From contig DAOTTO010000397.1 of NCBI GenBank assembly GCA_034437895.1, forward strand, positions 1 through 16,675: a DNA stretch of 16,675 nt. Direction: 5' to 3'. Positions 7,163 to 14,335 of this stretch are shown in pieces (the stretch's first letter is position 1; each line of letters begins with the position of its first letter). This stretch comes from JANRLJ01 sp034437895 (GTDB lineage: Bacteria > Chloroflexota > Anaerolineae > Aggregatilineales > Phototrophicaceae). A model generated the notes under the pieces. That model saw nothing but the letters and a program-made list of their open reading frames with translations, ran no database searches and was not told where the DNA came from. A program made the translations under genes and the position numbers.

Positions 7163-9445
7163 ATGACAAAATCTAAATCTACTCCATCTAAAACAAAACC
7201 GCCGCGCAAACCCTTTTTTGTTTCGCTGCGCTGGAAGTTTATCTCGCCACTGTTCATTGTCGCGCTGTTCATTGCCTCGGTGGGCGCGTTTTTAGTGGCG
7301 CGTTATTTGGCAGGGGGATTGGTCATCTCGCAAGAAAATGTTTTGTTGCAAAGCAGCCGGGCGGTGGCAGATCGGGCGGCTGATCTTTATGACCATCAGC
7401 GCACCGAGTCTCAGCGAGTCGCCTTTACCATAGGCATTCCCGAAGCAATAGAAGCCGAGGACGCTGCCGCGCTCCAGCCGATGTTAGAAAGCCTAGCGCG
7501 GGTGGGCGGGCTGGACAGTGTGATTGTCACAGATGCCGAAGGACGTGAGGTGTTGGGTGTACAGCAGGTCGAGACGGATGGCGAAACAGCTTTTGCGCTG
7601 AGTGATAAAACGGATTTAAGCCAGCAGCCTATCATCCGTTCTGTGTTGGATGATGCGTATGTTGGCGCGACAGGATTGCTAAGAACCCCTAGCGGCGTGA
7701 TGCTTTTTACTGCCACGCCAATTAATCTTGGTGATGAATTTATGGGTATTGCGCTCGTTGGGCAGCGCTTGACCACGATTACAGAAGCGTTAAAAGGCAG
7801 CGCGATTGCCGATTTAGCAATTTATGGCCCAGAAGGCGAATTATTAGGTACGACATTTCCTGAAAGTGATGATCGTACCTCACTGTCACTTCCCCCAGAA
7901 GTCTTTGCCCAAGCCGCGATTGCGGTGCAGCAAATTCCGGTTCAGACGATTTCGATTGATGGCTATGGCTATCAAGCGGCCTACCAGCCATTGAATTTTG
8001 GCCCCAATACGCTGGGCGTTGTCGGCGCGTTTATGCTGGATAACGTGCCTTTCGTCACCGAAACCGGGCGGCAGTTGACCGCATTGATGGCAGCGGCGTT
8101 GGCGGGGGGGGTAGTGTGTATCGCTTATGTGGGCATCAGCCGGATTTCGGGACGGGCAAACCGGATACAGCAGGTCGTGGCGGCATTGGCGACAGGCGAG
8201 GGCAAAATTCGCACGAATATGAAAGCACGGGATGAGATTGGTGCTTTAGGCCAAGCCTTAGATCACTTCGCGGATTACAGCCAGCAGCAGCAGGATGCCT
8301 TAAAACAAACACTTCGACGGCAGCGGCGCGAGACAGCGCACGTCCTATCTGTATTGGAATGTTTACCCGATGGGGTAGTCGTGCAGGATTTAGAAGGGCG
8401 CGTGATGCTGATGAACGATCATGCGCGAGGATTGCTCGGCAGCCAGCGCGTGTTCCGCAGTTCTGGGTTGCATGAGCTTTCCGCCGTTGTAACGCAAGTG
8501 CTTGGCACCGCGCTCGCGCCGGGATTATATGCGCTGGGTGATCCGCAGCGAGTCGGGCTGGATGGACGGATGTTGAGCGCGCAGGCGGCGGCGGTGGTGC
8601 TGCCCGTGAGCGAAAAGCGATTGGGAACGGTGATTATCCTGCGAGACATCACCGATCATGTGCGGCAGGAACGTGATCGGGAAGTCATGCTTAATCATCT
8701 CGCGCAGAATGTCCAAACGCCGTTGGCACAATTAGGCCGTGCCGGGGCGCGAGTGCCTTCGGACATGATGAACGGCTTTGCCCGCGAAATTACGCGCCAT
8801 GCGATTGCTTTACAAAAAATGATCGTCGATTTGCGCGAGATTTCCAATATCGACACCTACACCATCCGCCGCGCACAACGCCCACTGCGGCTAGAAACGT
8901 TAGTGTGGACGGTAGCGAATGAATGGCGACAAATCGCGCAGGCGAATCGTCTTAAGCTGCACGTCATCATCGAACAAAAGGGACTGTATGTGCTGGGCGA
9001 TGAAAAGCGGCTGCGGTGGGCAATCGGAAATTTGATGGATAACGCGATTAAATATACGCTGCCCGGTGGGGCATTGACGCTGGAAATTAAAGCCGAAAGC
9101 GACGGGCTGGCGAATCTGCGAATCCGCGATAATGGGGTGGGCATTGGCAGAGATGAGCGCGAGTTGGTGTTTACGCGCTTCTATCGTGGCACACCTGCGA
9201 CATCCGATGGACGGCTCATCCAAACGCCGGGTATGGGACAGGGACTATACGTGGCGAAGCAGATTTTTGAAGCACACGGCGGCAAGATTAGCATGAAAAG
9301 TACACAAGGCGTAGGCACGGCGATTTATTTCAGTCTCCCATTGACCGCCCCTGTAACGATGCCGATCTCCGAGCCGGAAGTTGATCTCGACGGTGATACT
9401 GTGCGACTACCAGAGAATTTTTTAGTGGAATTAGGTCGCGATTAA
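7163..9445 (+). CDS. sensor histidine-kinase-like protein lacking the phospho-acceptor His
   Basis: 760 residues from the ATG at 7163, chosen because TATAAT lies six bases before it. Order: membrane segment (about 24-52), extracytoplasmic sensor region (about 53-300, Cache-like in size), second membrane segment (about 304-326), HAMP (327-378), PAS (about 393-505), DHp-like helices (505-580) and HATPase_c (about 611-728). The ATPase boxes look intact: N-box GNLMDNAIKYT, G1 RDNGVGIG, F-box FTRFYRG and G2 GMGQGLYVAKQIFEAHGG. The H-box reads LAQNVQTPLAQL where SHELRTPL is expected, so residue 515 (codon CAG, 8705-8707) is Gln instead of the phosphorylated His. No response regulator is adjacent. 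It could be a sensory pseudokinase, a heterodimer partner, or use another residue. Confidence 0.87.
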   Translation: MTKSKSTPSKTKPPRKPFFVSLRWKFISPLFIVALFIASVGAFLVARYLAGGLVISQENVLLQSSRAVADRAADLYDHQRTESQRVAFTIGIPEAIEAEDAAALQPMLESLARVGGLDSVIVTDAEGREVLGVQQVETDGETAFALSDKTDLSQQPIIRSVLDDAYVGATGLLRTPSGVMLFTATPINLGDEFMGIALVGQRLTTITEALKGSAIADLAIYGPEGELLGTTFPESDDRTSLSLPPEVFAQAAIAVQQIPVQTISIDGYGYQAAYQPLNFGPNTLGVVGAFMLDNVPFVTETGRQLTALMAAALAGGVVCIAYVGISRISGRANRIQQVVAALATGEGKIRTNMKARDEIGALGQALDHFADYSQQQQDALKQTLRRQRRETAHVLSVLECLPDGVVVQDLEGRVMLMNDHARGLLGSQRVFRSSGLHELSAVVTQVLGTALAPGLYALGDPQRVGLDGRMLSAQAAAVVLPVSEKRLGTVIILRDITDHVRQERDREVMLNHLAQNVQTPLAQLGRAGARVPSDMMNGFAREITRHAIALQKMIVDLREISNIDTYTIRRAQRPLRLETLVWTVANEWRQIAQANRLKLHVIIEQKGLYVLGDEKRLRWAIGNLMDNAIKYTLPGGALTLEIKAESDGLANLRIRDNGVGIGRDERELVFTRFYRGTPATSDGRLIQTPGMGQGLYVAKQIFEAHGGKISMKSTQGVGTAIYFSLPLTAPVTMPISEPEVDLDGDTVRLPENFLVELGRD

Positions 9446-9463
9446 TTTCTGTGGGCGGAATGT

Positions 9464-9497
9464 AGGGACAAGCAATCGATCTTGTCCCTTTATTTAA
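9464..9497. terminator. bidirectional rho-independent terminator
   Basis: AGGGACAAG (9464-9472) pairs perfectly with CTTGTCCCT (9481-9489) around CAATCGAT, followed by TTTATTT on the plus strand. It separates the convergent kinase and cytochrome genes. Confidence 0.8.
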
Positions 9498-9498
9498 C

Positions 9499-10143
9499 TT
9501 AGGAGCCTTGCAGGGAGAACAGATACGCGGTGAGATCGTATAAATCCTGATCGCTCAGGAGATCACGATAATTTTGCGGCATCACACCACTTACGAACCC
9601 CTCCACGACATACTCATTCGGATTCAAGATGGAGTTATAAACGTAAGTTTCTGCGGCAACCCCCGGCATACGGTTTGCGGCACGATCTGATATGGTATAC
9701 ATACCCGGCCCAATAAGCTGATCGTCGGTAATGACATTGTGGCAGGTGGAGCAAGCGTAAGGACCCGCGCCAGTATTATAGGTTGTGACGAATAATTCCG
9801 CGCCATGTTCAGCGTTGCCAAAGCGACTGACCAACAGAACAATCGGGTCCTGAGCGGCTTGCACTGGCGCTTCCTCTGTTGCCTCGATAGTCGCAGTTGG
9901 CGGAATGGCCGTCGCGGTGGATGGAACAGGGGTTGCAGTCGGCGGGATAGGTGTTTCGGTTGGCACGACGGCAACGGCTTCTGCTGCACTGGCGTTTTCA
10001 TTTTCGCCTTCCGCAGCGTTTTCTTCTGCGGCAACCGCAGTCAGTTCAGCGGAACTAGGCGGCGGCGCGGCAATACTCCCACAGCCAGCCGCAGCCAATC
10101 CGCATAGACAAATCAAAAAGACAAGTGTGAGTCTGTTCCTCAT
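9499..10143 (-). CDS. mono-haem cytochrome c lipoprotein
   Basis: 214 residues from the ATG at 10143. The open frame continues upstream to 10221, but only this start gives a proper signal sequence. The lipoprotein signal ends in LAAAGC with the lipidated Cys21. A low-complexity acidic then Thr/Pro-rich linker (about 30-98) holds the haem domain off the membrane. The class I cytochrome c domain (about 100-214) has CSTCH (Cys131, Cys134, His135) and a likely axial Met188 in GVMPQNY. It would act in the extracytoplasmic space as a small electron carrier. Its redox partner is not encoded nearby. A TACAAT box on the minus strand about 45 bases before the ATG is a plausible promoter. Confidence 0.88.
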   Translation of the reverse strand: MRNRLTLVFLICLCGLAAAGCGSIAAPPPSSAELTAVAAEENAAEGENENASAAEAVAVVPTETPIPPTATPVPSTATAIPPTATIEATEEAPVQAAQDPIVLLVSRFGNAEHGAELFVTTYNTGAGPYACSTCHNVITDDQLIGPGMYTISDRAANRMPGVAAETYVYNSILNPNEYVVEGFVSGVMPQNYRDLLSDQDLYDLTAYLFSLQGS

Positions 10144-10187
10144 AGTCAGGCCATCCCCGATATTGTGAAAAGGTGTACAATAAGATG

Positions 10188-10193
10188 ATTGTA
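10188..10193 (-). promoter_or_regulatory. -10 box candidate for the cytochrome gene
   Basis: TACAAT on the minus strand (context GCTACAATC), giving a leader of roughly 38 nt to the ATG at 10143. The -35 is not clear. Confidence 0.4.
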
Positions 10194-10278
10194 GCGTATT
10201 TCCACACATCATGGTAGGCATTTTCGTGCAAAACTGATGAAGATCATCCTATTTAGAGAAGTTTATCCTCAATTTTGT

Positions 10279-11760
10279 TTAGAAACCCATTGTTTCTGGT
10301 CGGCGGTAATGCAGCACCCGCTGAAGCGCCTTTAATTCAACCGGACTATGATACCAGCGCATTTGATAGCGCCATCCGCTGATGGTGTGCAGCAGACGGC
10401 GCATCGTCCCATGCAGGCGCATATCGGTTACGGTGGGGTAATAAGCGTTGATGACGGTCTCGAAATCACGCACTTTTCGGCGTATGGGGTCGGAACTCCA
10501 GGGGGTACCGGGATTACGCCGGAGCGATTTTTGTGCCCATTCCTCGCTTGCCCATTGTTCTAGCGTCTCTGGAAAGCGAAAGCCAAGTCTATAGGCTTCT
10601 TCCATAAAAACACTGCCTTCTTGCGGTACAGGGGTATACAGATAAAGAATCAGCTCCGTCGCCGGATTGATGGCCTTCACTTTGCGGATAAATTCAATCG
10701 TCGTTTCGATGTCGGCGATAGGGTCAGGCGGGTTGCCGAGGACGAAAGAGAGTTCCGGCACGATGTTGTAATGCTTCATGCGCTCGATGATGGCAAGCGT
10801 TTTGGCGGTTGCTGATGTGCCGCCTTTATTCATGCGTTTGAGGGTTTCGTCATCGCCGCTTTCCGCGCCCATGAAGATCATCTTTACACCGCTGCGCTGC
10901 ATTTTTTCAAAAGTCTTGTCGCTGTAGCTCATCAAAGTATCAACGCGACCCAATCCCCACCAGTCGATGTCATGACCGATCAGCCGTTCCGCGATGTTAG
11001 CAGTCCGGGCTTCACTGACGAAAAAATCCATATCGTGATATTCCATGCCGTCGATATTGTATTTTTCTTTCAGATACAGCGTCACATCGACGACACGATC
11101 CGCGCTTTCTGGTAGCCAGCGCTGTTTGGCAAGCGGCACAACGGCGCAAAAATTGCAGGCAAACGGGCAACCAAAGCTGGTGTTATGCGCCAAAACGCGA
11201 CTTCCAAGATAACTTTTGTTCACATACTTATTGACATCAATGCTTTTATAAGGAAACCAGGGTACTTTGTCCAGATTGACAAAAGGCGCACGGGGATTCA
11301 CGCGCAGTTCGCCGTTCTCGTCATACGCCAGCGAAGGAATATCCGTCAACGCGCCGCCTGAGTGCAGCGTATCGACAAATTTGCGGAAGGGTGCTTCGCC
11401 TTGCCCTTGAATGACATAATCGACAAAATCACTTCTTATAGTCACATCAGAATGATTTGACGGAAAATAACCGCCCCAGAGAATCGTTAACTCAGGCAAT
11501 GCAGCTTTAACCTGCTTACAAACAGGAACAGCTTGGCGTAATTGGGGTCCCGGCATCACCGTCACGGCGAGGAGCTTGGATTTAGTTGCTTTTGCACGCT
11601 CAATGATGGCACTCGCAGGATCATCAATCAAGTTGCCGTCGATAAATTCCACATCGTAATCGTCTGCGATGACAGCAGCAATCGCCAAGAGCGACATTGG
11701 CAATCGCTGCTTGCCGGGAGAGGTGCTAATTGGGTTGTAAAATAAAACCGTGTGCCGCAT
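10279..11760 (-). CDS. B12-binding-like radical SAM protein
   Basis: 493 residues from the ATG at 11760, which has GGAGG seven bases upstream. An in-frame start at 11781 lacks such a site. The N-terminal Rossmann-like domain (about 1-135) matches the cobalamin-binding domain of class B radical SAM enzymes, with a late GG (96-97). The usual DxHxxG cobalt-ligating His is not visible; the position reads DGNLID (41-46), so cobalamin may be bound base-off without a His ligand or not at all. The radical SAM domain carries CPFACNFC with Cys198, Cys202 and Cys205 for the 4Fe-4S cluster. A C-terminal extension of about 100 residues follows. Family members methylate or rearrange unactivated carbons of lipids, cofactors or peptides. 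The substrate here is unknown. Divergent to the WYL regulator, with 135 bp between them. Confidence 0.87.
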   Translation of the reverse strand: MRHTVLFYNPISTSPGKQRLPMSLLAIAAVIADDYDVEFIDGNLIDDPASAIIERAKATKSKLLAVTVMPGPQLRQAVPVCKQVKAALPELTILWGGYFPSNHSDVTIRSDFVDYVIQGQGEAPFRKFVDTLHSGGALTDIPSLAYDENGELRVNPRAPFVNLDKVPWFPYKSIDVNKYVNKSYLGSRVLAHNTSFGCPFACNFCAVVPLAKQRWLPESADRVVDVTLYLKEKYNIDGMEYHDMDFFVSEARTANIAERLIGHDIDWWGLGRVDTLMSYSDKTFEKMQRSGVKMIFMGAESGDDETLKRMNKGGTSATAKTLAIIERMKHYNIVPELSFVLGNPPDPIADIETTIEFIRKVKAINPATELILYLYTPVPQEGSVFMEEAYRLGFRFPETLEQWASEEWAQKSLRRNPGTPWSSDPIRRKVRDFETVINAYYPTVTDMRLHGTMRRLLHTISGWRYQMRWYHSPVELKALQRVLHYRRPETMGF

Positions 11761-11841
11761 AAATCGCCTCCAATAAAACAAGGATAGTTTGTTAAAAAAA
11801 ACTGATCCGAAAGCAAATAGTCTCTGTAAAAGTAATTACGT

Positions 11842-11847
11842 TACAAT
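11842..11847 (+). promoter_or_regulatory. -10 box candidate for the WYL regulator gene
   Basis: TACAAT in the 135-bp divergent gap, about 49 bases before the ATG at 11896. No -35 is recognised at standard spacing. Confidence 0.4.
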
Positions 11848-11895
11848 TGAACCTGATAGATCATAGAACGCGAACGGAAATTTTGAAAGCTATTC

Positions 11896-12852
11896 ATGAA
11901 TCGTACAGATCGTTTACTGGCTATTATCCTCGAATTGCAAGCCAAGCGTTGGCAGCGGGCGGAGGATTTAGCCGCCACGTTTGAGATTAGCAAGCGCACG
12001 GTTTACCGCGATATGCAGGCACTTGCTGAGTCGGGGGTGCCTGTTGTTTCTGTGCCGGGGCAGGGCTATTCGCTAGTTGAAGGTTATTTTTTGCCACCGT
12101 TGAGTTTTTCACCGGATGAGGCCATCTTGCTGCTGCTCGGTGGCGATGTGATGACGCAGAATTTCGACGCACAGTATCGTGCTGCTGCTCAGTCCGCGAC
12201 CCGTAAAATTGAAGCAGTCTTACGTGAGCAGCTTCGTGCCGAAGTGCAAGACCTCAAAGCTGGTCTGCGTTTTGTGCGGTTGAACGCTAAACCTGCCACT
12301 CCCGAACTTTTACAACAAATCCGCCGCGCTATTCTGCAACGCCACCGCCTCAGCATAGATTATGAAACGCGCTATACCGACACAGACGTGACCCGTACTA
12401 CCCGCGAGGTTGACCCTTACGCGCTCATTCATATTGACCGGACGTGGTATCTTGTCGCCTACTGTCATTTGCGAAAGGACATGCGCCATTTTCGCATAGA
12501 TCGCATTGACGCGCTTCAAATTTTAAACATGACATTTGAACGACCAGCCGAACTGAACCTTTTATCGCATGAGTCCGATGAACGAGAACTATTTGTTCGC
12601 GTCTTATTTAGCCATCATATAAAGCGCTGGGTGCGGGAAGACCCTTCTTTTTATGTTATTTCGATGGAAGATCATCCTGATGGCCTGCTGGTGACTTTGA
12701 CTGTTCGGCATGAACGCGATCTACTGCAATGGCTGCTAGGCTGGGGCGCGAGTATGCGCGTTTTAGAGCCGCAAAGTTTACAACAACTGGTCATTGAGCA
12801 AGCGCAGGCTATTTTACAAAATCATCAAATTGCGGAATCACTGTTGCCATAA
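11896..12852 (+). CDS. YafY-type HTH/WYL-domain transcriptional regulator
   Basis: 318 residues. The N-terminal helix-turn-helix (about 3-58, with FEISKRTVYRDMQALAESGVPV as recognition region) is the HTH_11/DeoR-like fold. FLPPLSFSPDEA follows, as is usual in YafY proteins. The WYL domain (about 140-220) contains DPYALIHIDRTWYLVAY with Trp184-Tyr185-Leu186, then RHFRIDRI. A C-terminal WCX-like segment ends the protein. WYL domains sense nucleic acid or small ligands and often switch DNA-damage, defence or metabolic genes. Its targets are unknown. It may regulate itself, the divergent radical SAM gene or the VOC gene 63 bp downstream. Confidence 0.9.
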   Translation: MNRTDRLLAIILELQAKRWQRAEDLAATFEISKRTVYRDMQALAESGVPVVSVPGQGYSLVEGYFLPPLSFSPDEAILLLLGGDVMTQNFDAQYRAAAQSATRKIEAVLREQLRAEVQDLKAGLRFVRLNAKPATPELLQQIRRAILQRHRLSIDYETRYTDTDVTRTTREVDPYALIHIDRTWYLVAYCHLRKDMRHFRIDRIDALQILNMTFERPAELNLLSHESDERELFVRVLFSHHIKRWVREDPSFYVISMEDHPDGLLVTLTVRHERDLLQWLLGWGASMRVLEPQSLQQLVIEQAQAILQNHQIAESLLP

Positions 12853-12915
12853 CGGTGTCACACGGCTTTTGTATCCTGTAAATGTCGATTAAATTCACTC
12901 ACAGGAGCAGATACG

Positions 12916-13299
12916 ATGCGTAACGCAATTAATTGGTTCGAGATTCCCGCCCGCGATTTTGACCGCGCTGTAACGTTTTATGATACGATTTTCGGTGTGA
13001 CACTTCATCGCGGGGAATTTATGGGGGTGCCGCACGGCTTTTTTTCGATGGATGAAGAGGGCGTGAGTGGCGCAATCATCCCTCATAAAGTCGTTCCGGG
13101 TGGTACAGAAACCCCCGGCGAAACGGGGTCACTGCTTTATTTGAATGCTGACGGGCAAATAGACGTAATTCTGGGACGGGTGGAATCAGCAGGCGGAAAA
13201 GTCATCCAGCCAAAGGCAGACATTGCGCCGCAGGGATTTATTGCCATTTTCCTCGATACAGAAGGCAATAAAGTCGGGCTGCATCAATCGTCAATGTAA
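12916..13299 (+). CDS. VOC (glyoxalase/dioxygenase-fold) protein
   Basis: 127 residues, one vicinal-oxygen-chelate module pair. The start INWFEIPARDFDRAVTFYDTIFG and the end IFLDTEGNKVGLHQ are typical of the small VOC proteins annotated as glyoxalase/bleomycin resistance. The catalytic role cannot be set, since the metal-ligand pattern of true lactoylglutathione lyases is not obvious. AGGAG lies eight bases before the ATG. It follows the WYL regulator by 63 bp and is closed by a strong terminator, so the two may form one transcription unit. Confidence 0.85.
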   Translation: MRNAINWFEIPARDFDRAVTFYDTIFGVTLHRGEFMGVPHGFFSMDEEGVSGAIIPHKVVPGGTETPGETGSLLYLNADGQIDVILGRVESAGGKVIQPKADIAPQGFIAIFLDTEGNKVGLHQSSM

Positions 13300-13330
13300 G
13301 GCGAAAGTGCTGAGTGATAAGTCAATGAGC

Positions 13331-13363
13331 AAAGGCGACCCGTCGATGGGTCGCTTTTTATTT
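13331..13363 (+). terminator. rho-independent terminator
   Basis: GCGACCC (13335-13341) pairs with GGGTCGC (13348-13354) around a six-base loop, followed by TTTTTATTT. A-T pairs extend the stem. It ends the WYL-VOC unit. Confidence 0.88.
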
Positions 13364-13418
13364 GTTAGAAAAATTGTACAATGATGACCCTTAGTGAGCT
13401 TTTTTGAACCAATCAGCA

Positions 13419-13424
13419 TATAAT
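13419..13424 (+). promoter_or_regulatory. -10 box candidate for the DIP1984-family gene
   Basis: A perfect TATAAT that would give an 85-nt leader containing the hairpin at 13440-13462. Another TACAAT lies at 13377-13382. Confidence 0.4.
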
Positions 13425-13439
13425 AACGCTATAGAGAGC

Positions 13440-13462
13440 AATCCCCCAGAATCAGGGGGATT
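13440..13462 (+). other. leader hairpin ahead of the DIP1984-family gene
   Basis: AATCCCCC (13440-13447) and GGGGGATT (13455-13462) form a perfect eight-base-pair stem around AGAATCA. It lies between the TATAAT box and the gene. There is no T-run, so it is more likely an mRNA-stabilising or regulatory hairpin than a terminator. Confidence 0.45.
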
Positions 13463-13516
13463 ATGACTGCAATTTAGCGTTTAACGTTATAAAGCTGATA
13501 GGAGGGGTATTGTCTT

Positions 13517-13978
13517 TTGAAACTGGCAGAAGCATTGATTAACCGAGCGGATGCTCAGAAGCGTATCCACCAATTGCGTGAGCGCTTACTACGCAATGTG
13601 CGGATTCAGGAAGGTGAAGCACCTTCAGAAGATCCACAGGAACTTTTAGCGGAATTACGCCGGACAATTACTGAATTTACCCGGTTAGTGAAGCAAATTA
13701 ATCGGACAAATGCGGTAACAGTCTTTGGCGATGGACTAACGCTGACCGATGCACTGGCGGAACGCGATGCGCTGGCGATGGAACGGAACATGTTAACCAC
13801 ACTAACTCAGCAGGCCGCGCAGCCGGAGTTTCGTTATGGTCGGTCAGAAATTAAGCAAGTGGTCATGGTCAACATCGCCGAACTGCAAAAGCGTATTGAT
13901 GATCTGGCGCGGCGTTATCGTGAATTAGACACCGCGATTCAGCAGGCAAATTGGGTTATTGATTTGATTGAGCGTTGA
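13517..13978 (+). CDS. DIP1984-family (septicolysin-like) protein
   Basis: 153 residues, helical and charged, predicted coiled coil over much of its length. The sequence follows the DIP1984 family closely. It opens MKLAEALINRADAQKRIHQLRERLLRN and has the acidic QEGEAPSEDPQELL stretch (about 32-45), the INRTN motif (about 61-65), GLTLTDALAERDAL (about 73-86), YGRSEIK (about 106-112) and a final LDTAIQQANW. The family has no established biochemical role, and the septicolysin label is historical. The start is TTG with AGGAGGGG about ten bases upstream. The sequence right after its stop is the structured RNA region. Confidence 0.85.
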   Translation: MKLAEALINRADAQKRIHQLRERLLRNVRIQEGEAPSEDPQELLAELRRTITEFTRLVKQINRTNAVTVFGDGLTLTDALAERDALAMERNMLTTLTQQAAQPEFRYGRSEIKQVVMVNIAELQKRIDDLARRYRELDTAIQQANWVIDLIER

Positions 13979-13979
13979 G

Positions 13980-14235
13980 CTAGTTGGTAGCCGAGTGTTC
14001 GATAAGGGTGAGCGCAAAGACCCCCGTCAACTGGGCCAAGTTGAAACAGTATGAAAACTGGGCGATCCGAGGCTTGAACAACCTCTGACGCTTTTAAAGG
14101 CGCGGGGCAGCCAAGTTCTTAGCAAATTAGCCCTGCACTGTTACAAATGTATTGGGCATCGGGCAATGTTACGACCATGTGCTGACTTATCGGTATTCGG
14201 TGAGGGTGGGTAAGGGGACTGCTCAACTCAGTTGA
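13980..14235 (+). ncRNA. large structured RNA, candidate IscB omega RNA (HEARO) without its ORF
   Basis: This gene-free stretch folds compactly on the plus strand. A long-range helix joins 13991-14006 to 14186-14200 (15 base pairs with one bulged T and a few G-U pairs). Inside are GGGT/ACCC (14006-14009 with 14020-14023), TCAACT/AGTTGA (14027-14032 with 14039-14044), CAGT/ACTG (14047-14050 with 14057-14060), GAGG/CCTC (14069-14072 with 14082-14085) and a CGC/GCG hairpin (from 14089). Downstream TCAACTCAGTTGA (14223-14235) repeats the hairpin arms. Size, 5' long-range pairing and elements such as GCGCAAAG resemble my memory of HEARO, the omega RNA of IscB, which Ktedonobacter carries in many ORF-less copies. 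No IscB frame follows. The structure is seen; the family call is inference. It does not match RNase P, tmRNA, SRP or a group I intron. Confidence 0.55.
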
Positions 14236-14236
14236 A

Positions 14237-14274
14237 AAATTTACGATCTATATTCATGCAGGGATCGCAAATTT
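14237..14274 (+). repeat. imperfect inverted repeat behind the structured RNA
   Basis: AAATTTACGATC (14237-14248) faces GATCGCAAATTT (14263-14274), 11 of 12 bases complementary, around a 14-base loop. It may end the RNA transcript or mark an element boundary. No T-run follows. Confidence 0.4.
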
Positions 14275-14279
14275 GCCAT

Positions 14280-14285
14280 TACAAT
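14280..14285 (+). promoter_or_regulatory. -10 box candidate for the ClpP-like gene
   Basis: TACAAT with a leader of about 44 nt to the ATG at 14336. The ribosome site AAGGAAG precedes that ATG. Confidence 0.4.
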
Positions 14286-14335
14286 CAGATTAAGTGGGTA
14301 AAAGGCTTATTGTTAAACAAAGATAAGGAAGTCTA

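Noticed and set aside
9900..10040. Tandem repeat or coding repeat array
   Set aside because: This is the low-complexity Thr/Pro/Glu linker of the cytochrome lipoprotein, common in surface proteins of this phylum.
3593..13299. Methylglyoxal production and detoxification pair (mgsA with the VOC gene)
   Set aside because: The genes lie 9 kb apart on opposite strands in separate units, and the VOC protein lacks the obvious ligand pattern of a true glyoxalase I.
13980..14235. Group I or II intron, RNase P RNA, tmRNA or SRP RNA
   Set aside because: None of the recognisable core sequences of these RNAs is present, and there is no split gene or intron-encoded protein around it.
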